From Acidovorax sp. sic0104 (GTDB lineage: Bacteria; Pseudomonadota; Gammaproteobacteria; Burkholderiales; Burkholderiaceae_C), in the NCBI RefSeq assembly GCF_019219095.1, contig NZ_JAHUWH010000005.1, forward strand, positions 186,001 through 250,000: a stretch of 64,000 bases of DNA. Reading direction: 5' to 3'. Both the position numbers and the translations under genes were made by a program. Under the pieces are notes generated by a model. It saw only the letters and a program-made list of their open reading frames with translations. It was not told the DNA's origin and did not search any database. Of this stretch, positions 9,320 through 17,819 are shown piece by piece. Each line of letters begins with the position of its first letter. The stretch's first letter is position 1.

Positions 9320-10600
9320 ATGACCGTCGCCATCTTTCTCGGGTCCCTGCTCATCGCCATGGCGGTCGGCATTCCCATCGCATTTGCGCTGCTGATCAGT
9401 GGCGCTGCTCTCATGTGGCACCTGGACCTGTTCGACGCGCAGATCCTGGCGCAGAACGTCATCAACGGAGCCGACAGCTTTCCGCTGCTGGCCGTGCCAT
9501 TTTTCATGCTCGCTGGCGAGATCATGAACGTCGGCGGCCTCTCCCGGCGCATCGTCAAGCTGGCGCTCACCCTCGTGGGCCACGTGCCGGGCGGCCTGGG
9601 CTATGTGACCATCATGGCGGCGGTGATCCTGGCGGCCGTTTCGGGCTCTGCCGTGGCCGACGCGGCGGCGCTGGCCTCGCTGCTGCTGCCCATGATGGTG
9701 GCCGCGGGGCATGACAAGGCGCGGTCGGCGGGGCTCATTGCATCGGCCGGCATCATTGCGCCGGTCATCCCGCCGTCCATCGGTTTCGTGATCTTCGGGG
9801 TGGCGGCCAACGTGTCGATCAGCAAGCTTTTCCTTGCAGGCATTGTCCCGGGCGTTTTGTTGGGCATGTCATTGGCCGTCACCTGGTGGTGGCTGGTGCG
9901 CAACGAGAAGGTGCAGCCGCCTCCCAAGGCTTCTCGCGCTGACTTGGTCAAAGCCCTGCGCGAGGCTGTCTGGGCGCTCGGCCTGCCGGTCATCATTCTG
10001 GTCGGCCTGCGGATGGGCGTATTCACGCCCACCGAAGCCGCCGTGGTGGCCGCCGTCTACGCGCTGCTGGTGGCGATGTTTGTCTACCGCGAAATCAGCG
10101 TGCGCCAGCTGGCCCAGATCTTCCAGACGTCGGCCCGCACGAGCGCGATCGTGATGTTCCTCGTGGCAGCGGCGATGGTCTCGGCCTGGCTGATCACGGT
10201 GGCGGACCTGCCCACCAAAGTCATCGCCATGCTGGAGCCCTTCATGGGCAACCAGACCCTGCTGCTCGTTGCCATCATGGTGCTGGTGATGGTGGTCGGC
10301 ACCGCCATGGACATGACGCCCACCATCCTCATCCTCACCCCGGTGCTGATGCCCGTGGTCAAGGCAGCAGGCATCGACCCGGTGTACTTCGGCGTGCTGT
10401 TCATCATCAACAACGCCATCGGCCTCATCACCCCGCCAGTAGGTACGGTGCTCAACGTGGTGGCGGGCGTCGGGCGCATTTCCATGGACCAGGTCACACG
10501 CGGGGTACTGCCGTTCATGGTGGCGCAGTTCATCGTCATGTTCCTGCTGGTGATGTTCCCCTCCATCGTCTTGGTGCCGCTGCGTTTGCTGACGGGCTAG
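9320..10600 (+). CDS. TRAP transporter large permease subunit (DctM)
   Basis: This 426-residue inner-membrane protein with about twelve hydrophobic segments is the DctM subunit that carries out sodium-coupled import. Typical sequences are LAVPFFMLAGEIMNVGG near residue 56, the AVSGSAVADAAAL block near residue 110, APVIPPSIGFVIFG near residue 150, and the C-terminal NNAIGLITPPVGTVLNV near residue 364. The length is typical for the family. It lies 53 bases after the small subunit and 74 bases before the binding protein gene, so all three parts of the transporter are present in order. Confidence 0.95.
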   Translation: MTVAIFLGSLLIAMAVGIPIAFALLISGAALMWHLDLFDAQILAQNVINGADSFPLLAVPFFMLAGEIMNVGGLSRRIVKLALTLVGHVPGGLGYVTIMAAVILAAVSGSAVADAAALASLLLPMMVAAGHDKARSAGLIASAGIIAPVIPPSIGFVIFGVAANVSISKLFLAGIVPGVLLGMSLAVTWWWLVRNEKVQPPPKASRADLVKALREAVWALGLPVIILVGLRMGVFTPTEAAVVAAVYALLVAMFVYREISVRQLAQIFQTSARTSAIVMFLVAAAMVSAWLITVADLPTKVIAMLEPFMGNQTLLLVAIMVLVMVVGTAMDMTPTILILTPVLMPVVKAAGIDPVYFGVLFIINNAIGLITPPVGTVLNVVAGVGRISMDQVTRGVLPFMVAQFIVMFLLVMFPSIVLVPLRLLTG

Positions 10601-10674
10601 CTGCCAGCGCCGCATGTGGCGCTCTGTCGCCGCCCTGTTCCGTTTCGCCAACCACTACATCTAGGAGACATTCC

Positions 10675-11679
10675 ATGAAACTCTTGAAGACCCTGATTGC
10701 CACAGTCCTCGTTGCCGCCTCCGTGCTGCCCGCGGCGCACGCGCAGGAGCGCACCATCAAGTTCGCCTTCCAGAACCAGAAGGACCATCCGCAAGCGCAG
10801 GGCGCGCAGAAGTTCGCCGACCTGGTCGCAACCAAGACGAACAACCGCATCGCCGTGAAGCTGTTCCCCGGCGGCACGCTGGGCGGCGACCTGCAGACCG
10901 TGTCGGCGCTGCAAGGCGGCACCGTGGAGATGACCGTGCTCAACGCCGGGATCCTCGCCGCGCAGGCCAAGGAGTTCGGCATCTACGACTTCCCGTTCCT
11001 GTTCGCCTCGCCGCAAGAGGCCGACGCCGTCACCGACGGCCCCTTCGGCAAGAAGCTGCTGGACAAGCTTGCCGCCAAGAACCTGGTGGGCCTGGGCTAC
11101 TGGGAGCTGGGCTTTCGCAACGTGACCAACAGCAAGCGCCCGATCACCAAGGCGGAGGACATCGCGGGCCTGAAGATCCGCGTGATCCAGTCGCCGATCT
11201 ACATCGACATGTTCAACGCCCTGGGCGCCAACGCCGTGCCCATGCCCTTCCCCGAGCTGTACACCGCGATGGAACAAAAGGCCGTGGACGGCCAGGAGAA
11301 CCCGGTCTCCACCATCCTGTCGTCCAAGTTCGCCGAAGTGCAGAAGTACCTGACGATCACCCGCCACATGTACAACCCGCAGGCGGTCATCGTGAGCAAG
11401 AAGTTCTGGGACAGCCTGAGCCCCGCCGACCAGAAGGCCGTGACCGAAGCCATGGCCGAGGCCACCACCTTCCAGCGCGGCGTCTCGCGCGTGCAGGCCA
11501 ATGTGGCACTCGAAGACCTCAAGAAGGCGGGCATGCAGGTCACCGAGTTCCCGGCCGCAGAGATCGAGAAGCTGCGCGCCAAGGTCAAGCCCGTGGTCGA
11601 GAAGCACAGCGAAAAGGTGGGCGCCGAGACCGTGAAAGAGGTCTATTCGACGCTGGCCAAGCTGCGCGGTACCAAGTAA
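10675..11679 (+). CDS. TRAP transporter substrate-binding protein (DctP family)
   Basis: This is the periplasmic solute-binding protein of the TRAP system, 334 residues with a clear signal peptide (MKLLKTLIATVLVAASVLP, cleavage probably after AHA at residue 23). The core segment KIRVIQSPIYIDMFNALG near residue 166 holds the conserved arginine that clamps the substrate carboxylate in this family, and MPFPELYTAMEQKAVDGQENP is the usual DctP signature. The ligand is therefore expected to be an organic acid; gene context suggests quinate, shikimate or a related acid. AGGAGA precedes the ATG. A strong hairpin follows the stop (11697-11722). Confidence 0.94.
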   Translation: MKLLKTLIATVLVAASVLPAAHAQERTIKFAFQNQKDHPQAQGAQKFADLVATKTNNRIAVKLFPGGTLGGDLQTVSALQGGTVEMTVLNAGILAAQAKEFGIYDFPFLFASPQEADAVTDGPFGKKLLDKLAAKNLVGLGYWELGFRNVTNSKRPITKAEDIAGLKIRVIQSPIYIDMFNALGANAVPMPFPELYTAMEQKAVDGQENPVSTILSSKFAEVQKYLTITRHMYNPQAVIVSKKFWDSLSPADQKAVTEAMAEATTFQRGVSRVQANVALEDLKKAGMQVTEFPAAEIEKLRAKVKPVVEKHSEKVGAETVKEVYSTLAKLRGTK

Positions 11680-11696
11680 CACGCTATCTCCACCCC

Positions 11697-11722
11697 GTGC
11701 GCTGCGCGCTGGCGCAGCGCAC
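11697..11722 (+). promoter_or_regulatory. Perfect 11-bp hairpin between dctP and the dehydrogenase gene
   Basis: GTGCGCTGCGC and GCGCAGCGCAC are perfectly complementary with a four-base GCTG loop. No T run follows, so it is unlikely to be an intrinsic terminator. It sits 18 bases after the binding-protein stop and 16 bases before the next start. Stable hairpins in this position often protect the highly expressed binding-protein mRNA and lower expression of downstream genes; that role is inferred here. Confidence 0.7.
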
Positions 11723-11737
11723 CCAAGCTTATCCCCC

Positions 11738-12649
11738 ATGAGCACCCTGCTCTCCGATCCCCCGACCGCTCCCGCAAAGACTGCCATGCCGCCCCTGAGC
11801 CCCCGCAAGGTACTGATCGGACTGATCGGTTCCGGCATCCAGAAGTCGCTGTCCCCCGCGCTGCATGAAGAAGAAGCGCGGCACCACGGCATGCGCCTGC
11901 ACTACCAGCTCATCGACCTGGACCGCTCGGCCTCGTCGGCCGCACAGCTGCCCACGCTGCTGTCCGCCGCGCGCATCATGGGCTACGCGGGCTGCAACGT
12001 CACCTACCCCTGCAAGCAGGCCGTGATCCCGTACCTGGACAGCCTCTCCGAAGAGGCCCAGGCCATGGGCGCGGTCAATACGGTCGTGATCCGCGATGGC
12101 CAACTGGTGGGACACAACACCGACGGCTCGGGCTGGGCGTGGGGGTTCACCCGCGCACTGCCGAATGCCGATCTGTCCCACGTGGTGCTGCTGGGCGCGG
12201 GTGGCGCGGGTGCTGCCATTGCCCATGCTGTGCTGCGCCTGGGCGCGCAGCGGCTCTCCATCGTGGATGCACAGCCCGAGCGCGCCGCACAGCTGGCGGC
12301 CGATGTGAACGCTCTGTACGGTGACCGCGCTCAGGCGGCGGACCTCACAGCGGCCATGGCGCAGGCCAGCGGCCTCATCCACGCCACGCCCACGGGCATG
12401 GACAAGCTGCCCGGCCTGCCGCTCGACGTGGGCCTGCTTCGCCCGCAGATGTGGGTGTCCGAGGTGGTGTACTTCCCGCTAGACACCGCGCTGGTGCAGG
12501 CAGCGCGCGCGCTGGGCTGCCGCATCTCCGACGGCGGCGGCATGGCCGTGGGCCAGGCCGTGGGCGCGTTCGAGCTGTTCACCGGAGAGGCCCCCGATGC
12601 CGCGCGCATGGACGCGCATTTCCGCCGCCTCGTCGGCAGTGCCCACTAG
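11738..12649 (+). CDS. Shikimate/quinate dehydrogenase family protein (AroE-like, catabolic type)
   Basis: This 303-residue member of the shikimate dehydrogenase family has its substrate-binding residues: the SLSP serines (S37 and S39), K93 in NVTYPCK, D129 in NTDGSGW, and a glutamine near residue 273 in GGGMAVGQAVGAF. The nucleotide site is GAGGAG at 153-158. The following strand ends IVDAQ with an acidic D177 instead of the basic patch of NADP-dependent AroE, which suggests NAD+ preference and hence an oxidative role on quinate or shikimate. It sits between a TRAP transporter and a dehydroshikimate dehydratase, fitting catabolism better than aromatic amino acid synthesis. Which substrate is preferred cannot be read from the sequence. 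Confidence 0.88.
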   Translation: MSTLLSDPPTAPAKTAMPPLSPRKVLIGLIGSGIQKSLSPALHEEEARHHGMRLHYQLIDLDRSASSAAQLPTLLSAARIMGYAGCNVTYPCKQAVIPYLDSLSEEAQAMGAVNTVVIRDGQLVGHNTDGSGWAWGFTRALPNADLSHVVLLGAGGAGAAIAHAVLRLGAQRLSIVDAQPERAAQLAADVNALYGDRAQAADLTAAMAQASGLIHATPTGMDKLPGLPLDVGLLRPQMWVSEVVYFPLDTALVQAARALGCRISDGGGMAVGQAVGAFELFTGEAPDAARMDAHFRRLVGSAH

Positions 12650-12719
12650 GGCCTGTTCACACTATTTCTGCCAGTGCGAAGCCCGCCCGCGAACGGAAAC
12701 ACACCAAGGAGTCGAATCC

Positions 12720-13619
12720 ATGAGCACCCCCATGATGGCCGCCCGTGAAGCCCTGGGCGAGATGCCCAACCCGCTGGGCCTGCAGGGCGTCGAGTTCATC
12801 GAATACGCCACCAGCCGCCCCCAGGCGCTGGGCCAGGCGCTGGAGCGCATGGGCTTTCGGCCCGTCGCGCGCCACCGCTCGCGCGAAGTGCTGCTGTACC
12901 GCCAGGGGGACATGAACATCATCGTCAACGCGCACCAGGATGCTGAGCGCACCGGCGTGCACGCGCCACCCGCCCTCACCGAGCACCCGGTGCTCACGGC
13001 CGTGGCCTTTCGCGTGGGCAATGCCGCAGCCGCCTACCGCCGCGTGCTCGCGCTGGGCGCCTGGGCCGTGCACACCGAGGTCGAGGTGATGGAGCTGAAC
13101 ATCCCGGCCATCCATGGCGTGGGAGCCAGCCGCATCTACTTCGTGGACCGCTGGAAGGACTTCTCCATCTACGACGTGGACTTCGTGTCCATCCCCACCG
13201 CACAGACCCCGGCGCCAGCGCTGCAGGGCCTGCACCTGTTCGGCGTGGTGCAGTACATAGGCCTGGGCCGCGCGCAGGACTGGGCGCACTTCTACGGCGA
13301 GCTGTTCGGTTTTGCCGAGCTGTCGCCCGACACATCGTTTGGCGTGCTCACCCACGGCACGATCCTGGCAAGCCCGTGCGGCACGCTGCACTGGCAGCTC
13401 ATCGAACCGCTGGCGGACGCGCTCGATGCCGACCCCGAGGAGCTGCTGCAGCGCGTGGCCTTCGGCACGCCCGACGTGCTGGCCACCGTGAACGCATTGC
13501 GCGCACGCGGCGTGGACTTCGTGGAGTCGCCCACCGGCGTGCACACCGGCACCCGTGGCGCCCTCACGCGGGCCGAGGCGGGCGCGCCCAGCTTCGAGCT
13601 GGTGCTGGACCAGCGCTGA
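12720..13619 (+). CDS. VOC/4-hydroxyphenylpyruvate dioxygenase-like protein (QuiC C-domain homologue)
   Basis: This 299-residue protein resembles HPPD and the C-terminal domain of QuiC-type dehydroshikimate dehydratases. It has two VOC modules: GVEFIEYATSRPQALGQALERMGF from residue 23, and a second from about residue 168. By eye alignment with HPPD, the first metal ligand is kept (H172 in LHLFGV) and the carboxylate is kept (E293 in SFELVL). The second histidine is replaced by arginine (R245 in LQRVAF, normally QHIA), so the iron site looks incomplete and HPPD chemistry is unlikely. The start has AAGGAG seven bases upstream. In QuiC this domain is fused behind the dehydratase; here it is a separate gene placed before it. 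Confidence 0.82.
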   Translation: MSTPMMAAREALGEMPNPLGLQGVEFIEYATSRPQALGQALERMGFRPVARHRSREVLLYRQGDMNIIVNAHQDAERTGVHAPPALTEHPVLTAVAFRVGNAAAAYRRVLALGAWAVHTEVEVMELNIPAIHGVGASRIYFVDRWKDFSIYDVDFVSIPTAQTPAPALQGLHLFGVVQYIGLGRAQDWAHFYGELFGFAELSPDTSFGVLTHGTILASPCGTLHWQLIEPLADALDADPEELLQRVAFGTPDVLATVNALRARGVDFVESPTGVHTGTRGALTRAEAGAPSFELVLDQR

Positions 13620-13642
13620 CCCCGCACCGGAGCCGAGCCGCC

Positions 13643-14548
13643 ATGCGCACATCCACCATGCAACGCAACGTCGCCGATTTCGGCATGGACACCATCAGCC
13701 TGGCCGGCCCGCTGGAGGCCAAGCTCGCCGCCATCAAGGCGGCAGGCTTTGGCCAGATCATGCTGGCCGCCCGCGACATCGTGGGCCACCCCGAGGGCAT
13801 CGAGGCCGCCGTGCACGCCGTGCGCAGCAGCGGGCTGCGCGTGACGGGCTTTCAGGTGCTGCGTGACTTCGAGGGCCTGTCAGGCCACCTGCACAGCTAC
13901 AAGGTGGACATCGCCAAGCAGATGATCCTGATGGCGCGCGACCTGGGTGCGCCCGTGCTGCTGGCCTGCAGTTCCACGTCGTCGCACGCCACGGCCGACG
14001 CCGACGCGATTGCGCGCGACCTGCGCAAGCTCGCGATGCTGGCGCTGCCGCACGGCATCCGCATCGCGTTCGAGGGCCTGTCGTGGGGCCGGCACATCAA
14101 CGAAGTGCACCAGGCCTGGGCCGCGGTCGAGCAGGCCGACTGCCCCAACCTGGGCCTGGCCATCGACTCGTACCACCAGTTCGCCACCAGCACGCCGCTG
14201 TCGGCGCTGGCCAACGTGGACCCCGAGAAGATCTACCTGGTGCAGCTGTCGGACTTCATGTGGCAGGAGACGCGCACGGTGCAGGAGCGCATCGACACCG
14301 CGCGGCACTTCCGGGTGTTTCCGGGCGAAGGCGTGCACAGCCAGGCGCTGGCCGAGCTGGTGCGCACGCTCGACGGCATGGGCTACCAGGGCGACTACAG
14401 CTTCGAGGTCTTCAACGACGACTACCAGCAGCTGCCGCTGCCCTTCGTGGCGCAGCGTGCGTGGGACAGCGCGGTGTGGCTGGCCGAAGGCGTGCTGCAG
14501 CGCGCGGTGCCGCTGCCGGGCCACTCGCGGTTGCGGGCGCGGGGCTGA
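13643..14548 (+). CDS. TIM-barrel 3-dehydroshikimate dehydratase (AP-endonuclease-2/xylose-isomerase-like)
   Basis: This 301-residue sugar-phosphate isomerase/epimerase-fold protein probably dehydrates 3-dehydroshikimate to protocatechuate. The four metal ligands expected for this family are visible: E144 (IAFEGLSW), D175 (LAIDSYH), Q201 (LVQLSD) and E255 (SFEVFND). H178 in DSYHQF is also conserved in dehydratases. The start MRTSTMQRNVADFGMDTISL at 13643 is 23 bases after the VOC gene stop. Together with the dehydrogenase and the TRAP transporter it completes a short path from quinate or shikimate to protocatechuate. The later ring-cleavage genes are not in this window. Another sugar-acid isomerase activity is possible but less likely in this context. 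Confidence 0.86.
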   Translation: MRTSTMQRNVADFGMDTISLAGPLEAKLAAIKAAGFGQIMLAARDIVGHPEGIEAAVHAVRSSGLRVTGFQVLRDFEGLSGHLHSYKVDIAKQMILMARDLGAPVLLACSSTSSHATADADAIARDLRKLAMLALPHGIRIAFEGLSWGRHINEVHQAWAAVEQADCPNLGLAIDSYHQFATSTPLSALANVDPEKIYLVQLSDFMWQETRTVQERIDTARHFRVFPGEGVHSQALAELVRTLDGMGYQGDYSFEVFNDDYQQLPLPFVAQRAWDSAVWLAEGVLQRAVPLPGHSRLRARG

Positions 14549-14603
14549 CCGCTGTCTGCCCCGAGCCGCGCGAGGGGGTCTACATGGGCCCGTCTACCCC
14601 CGA

Positions 14604-14663
14604 CCGTTCGGGCTGAGCCTGCCCAAGCCCTGCGCTGCGTGCGGGCTGGCGCTGCGCGAACGG
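14604..14663. repeat. Inverted-repeat element after the dehydratase gene
   Basis: Arms CCGTTCG (14604-14610) and CGAACGG (14657-14663) enclose GGCTGAGCCTGCCCAAGCCC and a GC-rich loop. The left half resembles the TTCGGGCTGAGCCTGTCGAAGCC repeat found in many proteobacterial genomes, with changes. It sits between the convergent dehydratase gene and the NTF2-like gene and could act as a terminator for both. I found only this one copy in the window. Confidence 0.5.
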
Positions 14664-14696
14664 TGAGCGATGGGGTGTTGCTGCAAGCGGCAGCCA

Positions 14697-15185
14697 TCAG
14701 CTGTTCGCGCGCCGCTTGAGCCAGCGCATCAGCGCACCCACCACAGGGAGCTTCTCGTACAGCTCTTCGGCCGCATCCCAGTAGTCGCGGTGCAGCGTGA
14801 CCAGCCCCCGGCTGTCGAACACCAGGTGCGACGCGCCCCGCACCGTCTGCTGCGCGCCCTGGTGGAAATTGCGGAACGCAAACACGAAGTCCCACGTGAG
14901 AAAGCATTGGTCGCCCTGCACCACCTGCCCGGTGACGACAAAGCGCGGCGCCTCCAGCGACGTGAACATGTGCTCGAAGATGCCCTGGATGGCGGGCACG
15001 CCCTGCACGTCGTTGAACGGGTCCTTGAACCGCGCAGCCGGTGCGTACAGGCGGCCGATGTGCGCGACATCGGCGGGGGACAGCTGCTCGAAGAACGCCA
15101 CGACGCGGGCCACGGCCTCGGGCGTGGCGGTGGGCGCGCCGCCGGCGGCCTCGGGCGGGGGAGGGGGCGTGAAACTGGTGGTCAT
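14697..15185 (-). CDS. Nuclear transport factor 2 (SnoaL-like) family protein
   Basis: This is a 162-residue protein. After a proline-rich N-terminus, residues 20-140 follow the cone-shaped NTF2-like pattern: VARVVAFFEQLSPADVAHIGRLYAPAARFKDPF, then QGIFEHMF, and a final strand of HLVFDSRGLVTLHRDYWD. Such domains bind or process small hydrophobic ligands. The ATG at 15185 overlaps the TGA of the upstream SDR gene by four bases (ATGA), so it is translationally coupled. It is the last gene of the eight-gene lipid operon. A catalytic role is not evident. Confidence 0.85.
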   Translation of the reverse strand: MTTSFTPPPPPEAAGGAPTATPEAVARVVAFFEQLSPADVAHIGRLYAPAARFKDPFNDVQGVPAIQGIFEHMFTSLEAPRFVVTGQVVQGDQCFLTWDFVFAFRNFHQGAQQTVRGASHLVFDSRGLVTLHRDYWDAAEELYEKLPVVGALMRWLKRRANS

Positions 15186-15964
15186 AGTCCCGTGAAGCGG
15201 CGCACCGCCGGAAAGTAGCAACCATACGGCAGCAGCCGCAGCGCCTTCATCACGCGCGTGAAGCGCTTGGGGAAATGGATGTCGAACTGGCCCTCTCCCC
15301 ACCCTTGCAGGATGGCCGCGGCCGCCGCGTCGGGCGTGATGAGTGCGGGCATGCGAAAGTCGTTGCCCGCGGTGAGCGGCGTGGACACAAACCCGGGGTT
15401 GATCACGCTCACCCCGATCCCCAGGTCGTGCAGGTCAAGGTACAGCGCCTCCGCCAGATTGATCAGCGCGGCCTTGGTGGGCCCGTAGGCCAGGCTCTTG
15501 GGCAGGCCCCGAAAGCCCGCCACGCTGCTGATGACGCTCAGGTGGCCCGGCTGGCCGCGCGCGGCGGCGGCCACCATGACGGGCAGCACGGCGGCCAGCA
15601 CATGCAGCACGCCGGTGTAGTTGGTCTGCTGGTGGCGCAGCATGTCGGCCAGGTCGAACTCGGTGGCGCGCATCTCGCGGTAGGTGCCTGCGCAGTAGCA
15701 CACCAGGTCCACTGCGCCGCCAGCCAGCACTTGTGCGGCCACCTCCTGCACCTGCTCGGGCGCGGCCACGTCCAGGGGCCAGGCCTCGCTGCCGGGGTGC
15801 TCGCGCACGAAGTCCTGCAGCGCCTGGCCATCGCGGGCCGAGACCACCACGTGCGCCCCCCGGGCGTGCAGCGCCGTGGCCGTGGCCCGGCCGATGCCAG
15901 TGGAGGCGCCGATGAGCCAGGCGCGGCGGCCGTGCCAGTTGCGCTGGGGCGGGTTCAGGCTCAT
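15182..15964 (-). CDS. SDR family NAD(P)-dependent oxidoreductase
   Basis: This 260-residue classical short-chain dehydrogenase has the nucleotide-binding GASTGIG at residues 19-25, a CAG motif in CYCAGTYREM near residue 92, the catalytic Ser in VISSVAGF near 145, and YGPTK (Tyr-X-X-X-Lys) near 159-163. An arginine-containing segment after the second strand (VVVSARD) suggests NADP(H). It overlaps its neighbours by four bases on both sides. In the operon context a lipid-like or hydrophobic alcohol/ketone substrate is plausible but not shown. Confidence 0.92.
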   Translation of the reverse strand: MSLNPPQRNWHGRRAWLIGASTGIGRATATALHARGAHVVVSARDGQALQDFVREHPGSEAWPLDVAAPEQVQEVAAQVLAGGAVDLVCYCAGTYREMRATEFDLADMLRHQQTNYTGVLHVLAAVLPVMVAAAARGQPGHLSVISSVAGFRGLPKSLAYGPTKAALINLAEALYLDLHDLGIGVSVINPGFVSTPLTAGNDFRMPALITPDAAAAAILQGWGEGQFDIHFPKRFTRVMKALRLLPYGCYFPAVRRFTGL

Positions 15965-16506
15965 GGTGCGCGCTTGGTGAAGGACAAGGTGATCTCACCC
16001 AGGCGCACGCCGAACTTGCTCATGGTGGCGCGGTTGAGCATGACGCGTTCGTCCATGAGGTACATCCAGTCGTCCAGGTCCACGTGGTAGACCTTTCCGT
16101 CCACGGGCAAGGCCAGCGTGTAGTTCCAACGGAAGGCGTTGCCGCGCGTCTGGCCTTTCGCCTCGCCGATCACGTCGTCCGCCGTGCCGGTGTAGCGCCC
16201 GTCGGCAAGCCGCGTGAGGCGCCAGACGCGCCGCTGCGTGGTGCCGTCCGAATAGGTGAAGGCCTCGTCCAGCACGCCCTGGTCGCCCGTCCAGGTGCAG
16301 ACCATGACCACGGTGAAGCGGCGGACGATCTGCCCGCTGCGGTCCTGGAAGATGCCGTGGGCGTCTATGGTGCCGTTGAAGTAGCGGGCCAGGTCGAGCA
16401 CCGGCTTTTCGCTGGCGTAGCCCTCGAGGTTCTGACTGGCGCAGCCCGCCAGCAGCACGGGGCTGGCGGCGGCCGCGGCGAGGATGTGGCGTCGGTTCAG
16501 TGTCAT
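15961..16506 (-). CDS. DUF3833 lipoprotein
   Basis: This 181-residue protein has a lipoprotein signal: MTLNRRHILAAAAASPVLL then AGC, with C22 the lipidation site. The mature part matches DUF3833, a lipocalin-like beta-rich domain (KPVLDLARYFNGTIDAHGIFQD and later MYLMDERVMLNRATMSKFGV). The start ATG at 16506 overlaps the MFS stop (ATGA), so I rejected the longer upstream reading. Lipid or fatty-acid handling at the membrane surface is inferred from the partners. Confidence 0.88.
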   Translation of the reverse strand: MTLNRRHILAAAAASPVLLAGCASQNLEGYASEKPVLDLARYFNGTIDAHGIFQDRSGQIVRRFTVVMVCTWTGDQGVLDEAFTYSDGTTQRRVWRLTRLADGRYTGTADDVIGEAKGQTRGNAFRWNYTLALPVDGKVYHVDLDDWMYLMDERVMLNRATMSKFGVRLGEITLSFTKRAP

Positions 16507-17819
16507 GGGGTACCTCGCAAGGGAAGGGCTGCGCCAGCAAGGGGACGGCGCAGGATCAGGGCATACAGGGCCACGGCGGCCATCAGCTTGAGCGCGCAGG
16601 GCAGGACTGCGTAGGCCAGGCTCAGGGTCTGCAGGCCGGCCTCGCTGCGCGTGCCGGGCGCGTAGCCCAGCGCGCCGAGCAGCGGCAGCGCCAGGCCCGC
16701 GGCCAGGGCCAGATTGAGCTTGGTGGCCAGGTTCCACCAGCCGAAGTACGCGCCCTCGTGGCGGCCGCTGTCACCCTCGGCCGCGATCACGCCGGCCAGC
16801 AGCGCACTGGGCAGGGCCAGGTCGGTGCCCAGCGCCACGCCCGAGAGCGCGCACACCAGCGCAAACGGCCACACATCGCCCGCGCCCAGCAGCGCCGTGC
16901 CGCTGAACGCCGCGATGGCCAGCAGCATGCCCGCCAGCCAGGTGCGTGCCAGCCCGAAGCGCGCCACGGCGCGCAGCCACAGCGGTATCGACACCGCGGC
17001 GCACACGAAGTAGATGCCCAGGAACAGGGGCTCCTGCGCGGGCGGGGCCTGCAGCAGGTCCTGGATGAAGAACAGCACCAGCGTGGCCGGGATGGCGCTG
17101 GCAATGCCGTTGAGCACGAACACGGCCAGCAGGCGCCGAAACGCCGGGCGCTGCCACGGGCGCCACAGCGCGGGCTGTGGGGCAGCGTCCGCCGGCTGCC
17201 ACGCCGCAGCGGCGTGGGTGGCCGGCCGTGGCGCCCGGCTCCAGGCCCACCAGCCCAGGCCCAGCGCCAGCGCGAACACGCCCAGCATGGCCGGCAGTCC
17301 GGCCAGCGCGGGTAGCAGCGAGGCCAGCACCACGCCCACCAGGGCCGCGCCTTCGCGCCAGGCCACGATGCGGCTGCGCTGCAGCTCGTCCCCGCCCAGG
17401 CGCGCGCCCCAGGACTGGTGCGCGATGCCCAACTGGCTGTAGGCCAGGTAGGTCACCACCAACGCCGCAAACGCCCAGGCGGTGAGCGCAGGCGCTCCCT
17501 GCACCGGCGGAAAGAACAGCCCCGAGAGCCCCAGCGCCATCACGACCGCCGACACGGCGCCCACCGCCAGCACGGCGCGTGCGGAGCGGTCGAACAGGTG
17601 GTCGGAGAGCCGCCCCAGCAGCGGGTCGGACACGGCGTCGAGCAGCCGCGCCGCCAGCAGCAGCCCGCCCAGCGTGGCCAGCGGCATGCCGAACTCGCGT
17701 GCATAGTGGTTGGGCAGCAGCACGTACAGCGGCAGCGCGACGAATGCGAGCGGCAGGCCCAGCAGGCCATACGCCAGGCCCTGCCCGGCGCGCAGCGGCT
17801 GCAGAGCCTGCGCGTTCAC
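16503..17819 (-). CDS. MFS transporter (glycoside-pentoside-hexuronide/MFS_2-like)
   Basis: This 438-residue membrane protein has about twelve hydrophobic helices. The RLLDAVSDPLLGRLSDHLFDRSA block near residue 58 is typical of the MFS_2/GPH group (MelB-like), which also includes lysophospholipid and lipid-related transporters. The start is a GTG at 17819 that overlaps the TGA of the chalcone-isomerase-like gene by four bases (GTGA); no other start fits the family N-terminus. It sits in the middle of the fatty-acid operon, so a lipid or lipid-precursor cargo is more likely than a sugar, but this is inferred. Confidence 0.88.
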   Translation of the reverse strand: MNAQALQPLRAGQGLAYGLLGLPLAFVALPLYVLLPNHYAREFGMPLATLGGLLLAARLLDAVSDPLLGRLSDHLFDRSARAVLAVGAVSAVVMALGLSGLFFPPVQGAPALTAWAFAALVVTYLAYSQLGIAHQSWGARLGGDELQRSRIVAWREGAALVGVVLASLLPALAGLPAMLGVFALALGLGWWAWSRAPRPATHAAAAWQPADAAPQPALWRPWQRPAFRRLLAVFVLNGIASAIPATLVLFFIQDLLQAPPAQEPLFLGIYFVCAAVSIPLWLRAVARFGLARTWLAGMLLAIAAFSGTALLGAGDVWPFALVCALSGVALGTDLALPSALLAGVIAAEGDSGRHEGAYFGWWNLATKLNLALAAGLALPLLGALGYAPGTRSEAGLQTLSLAYAVLPCALKLMAAVALYALILRRPLAGAALPLRGTP

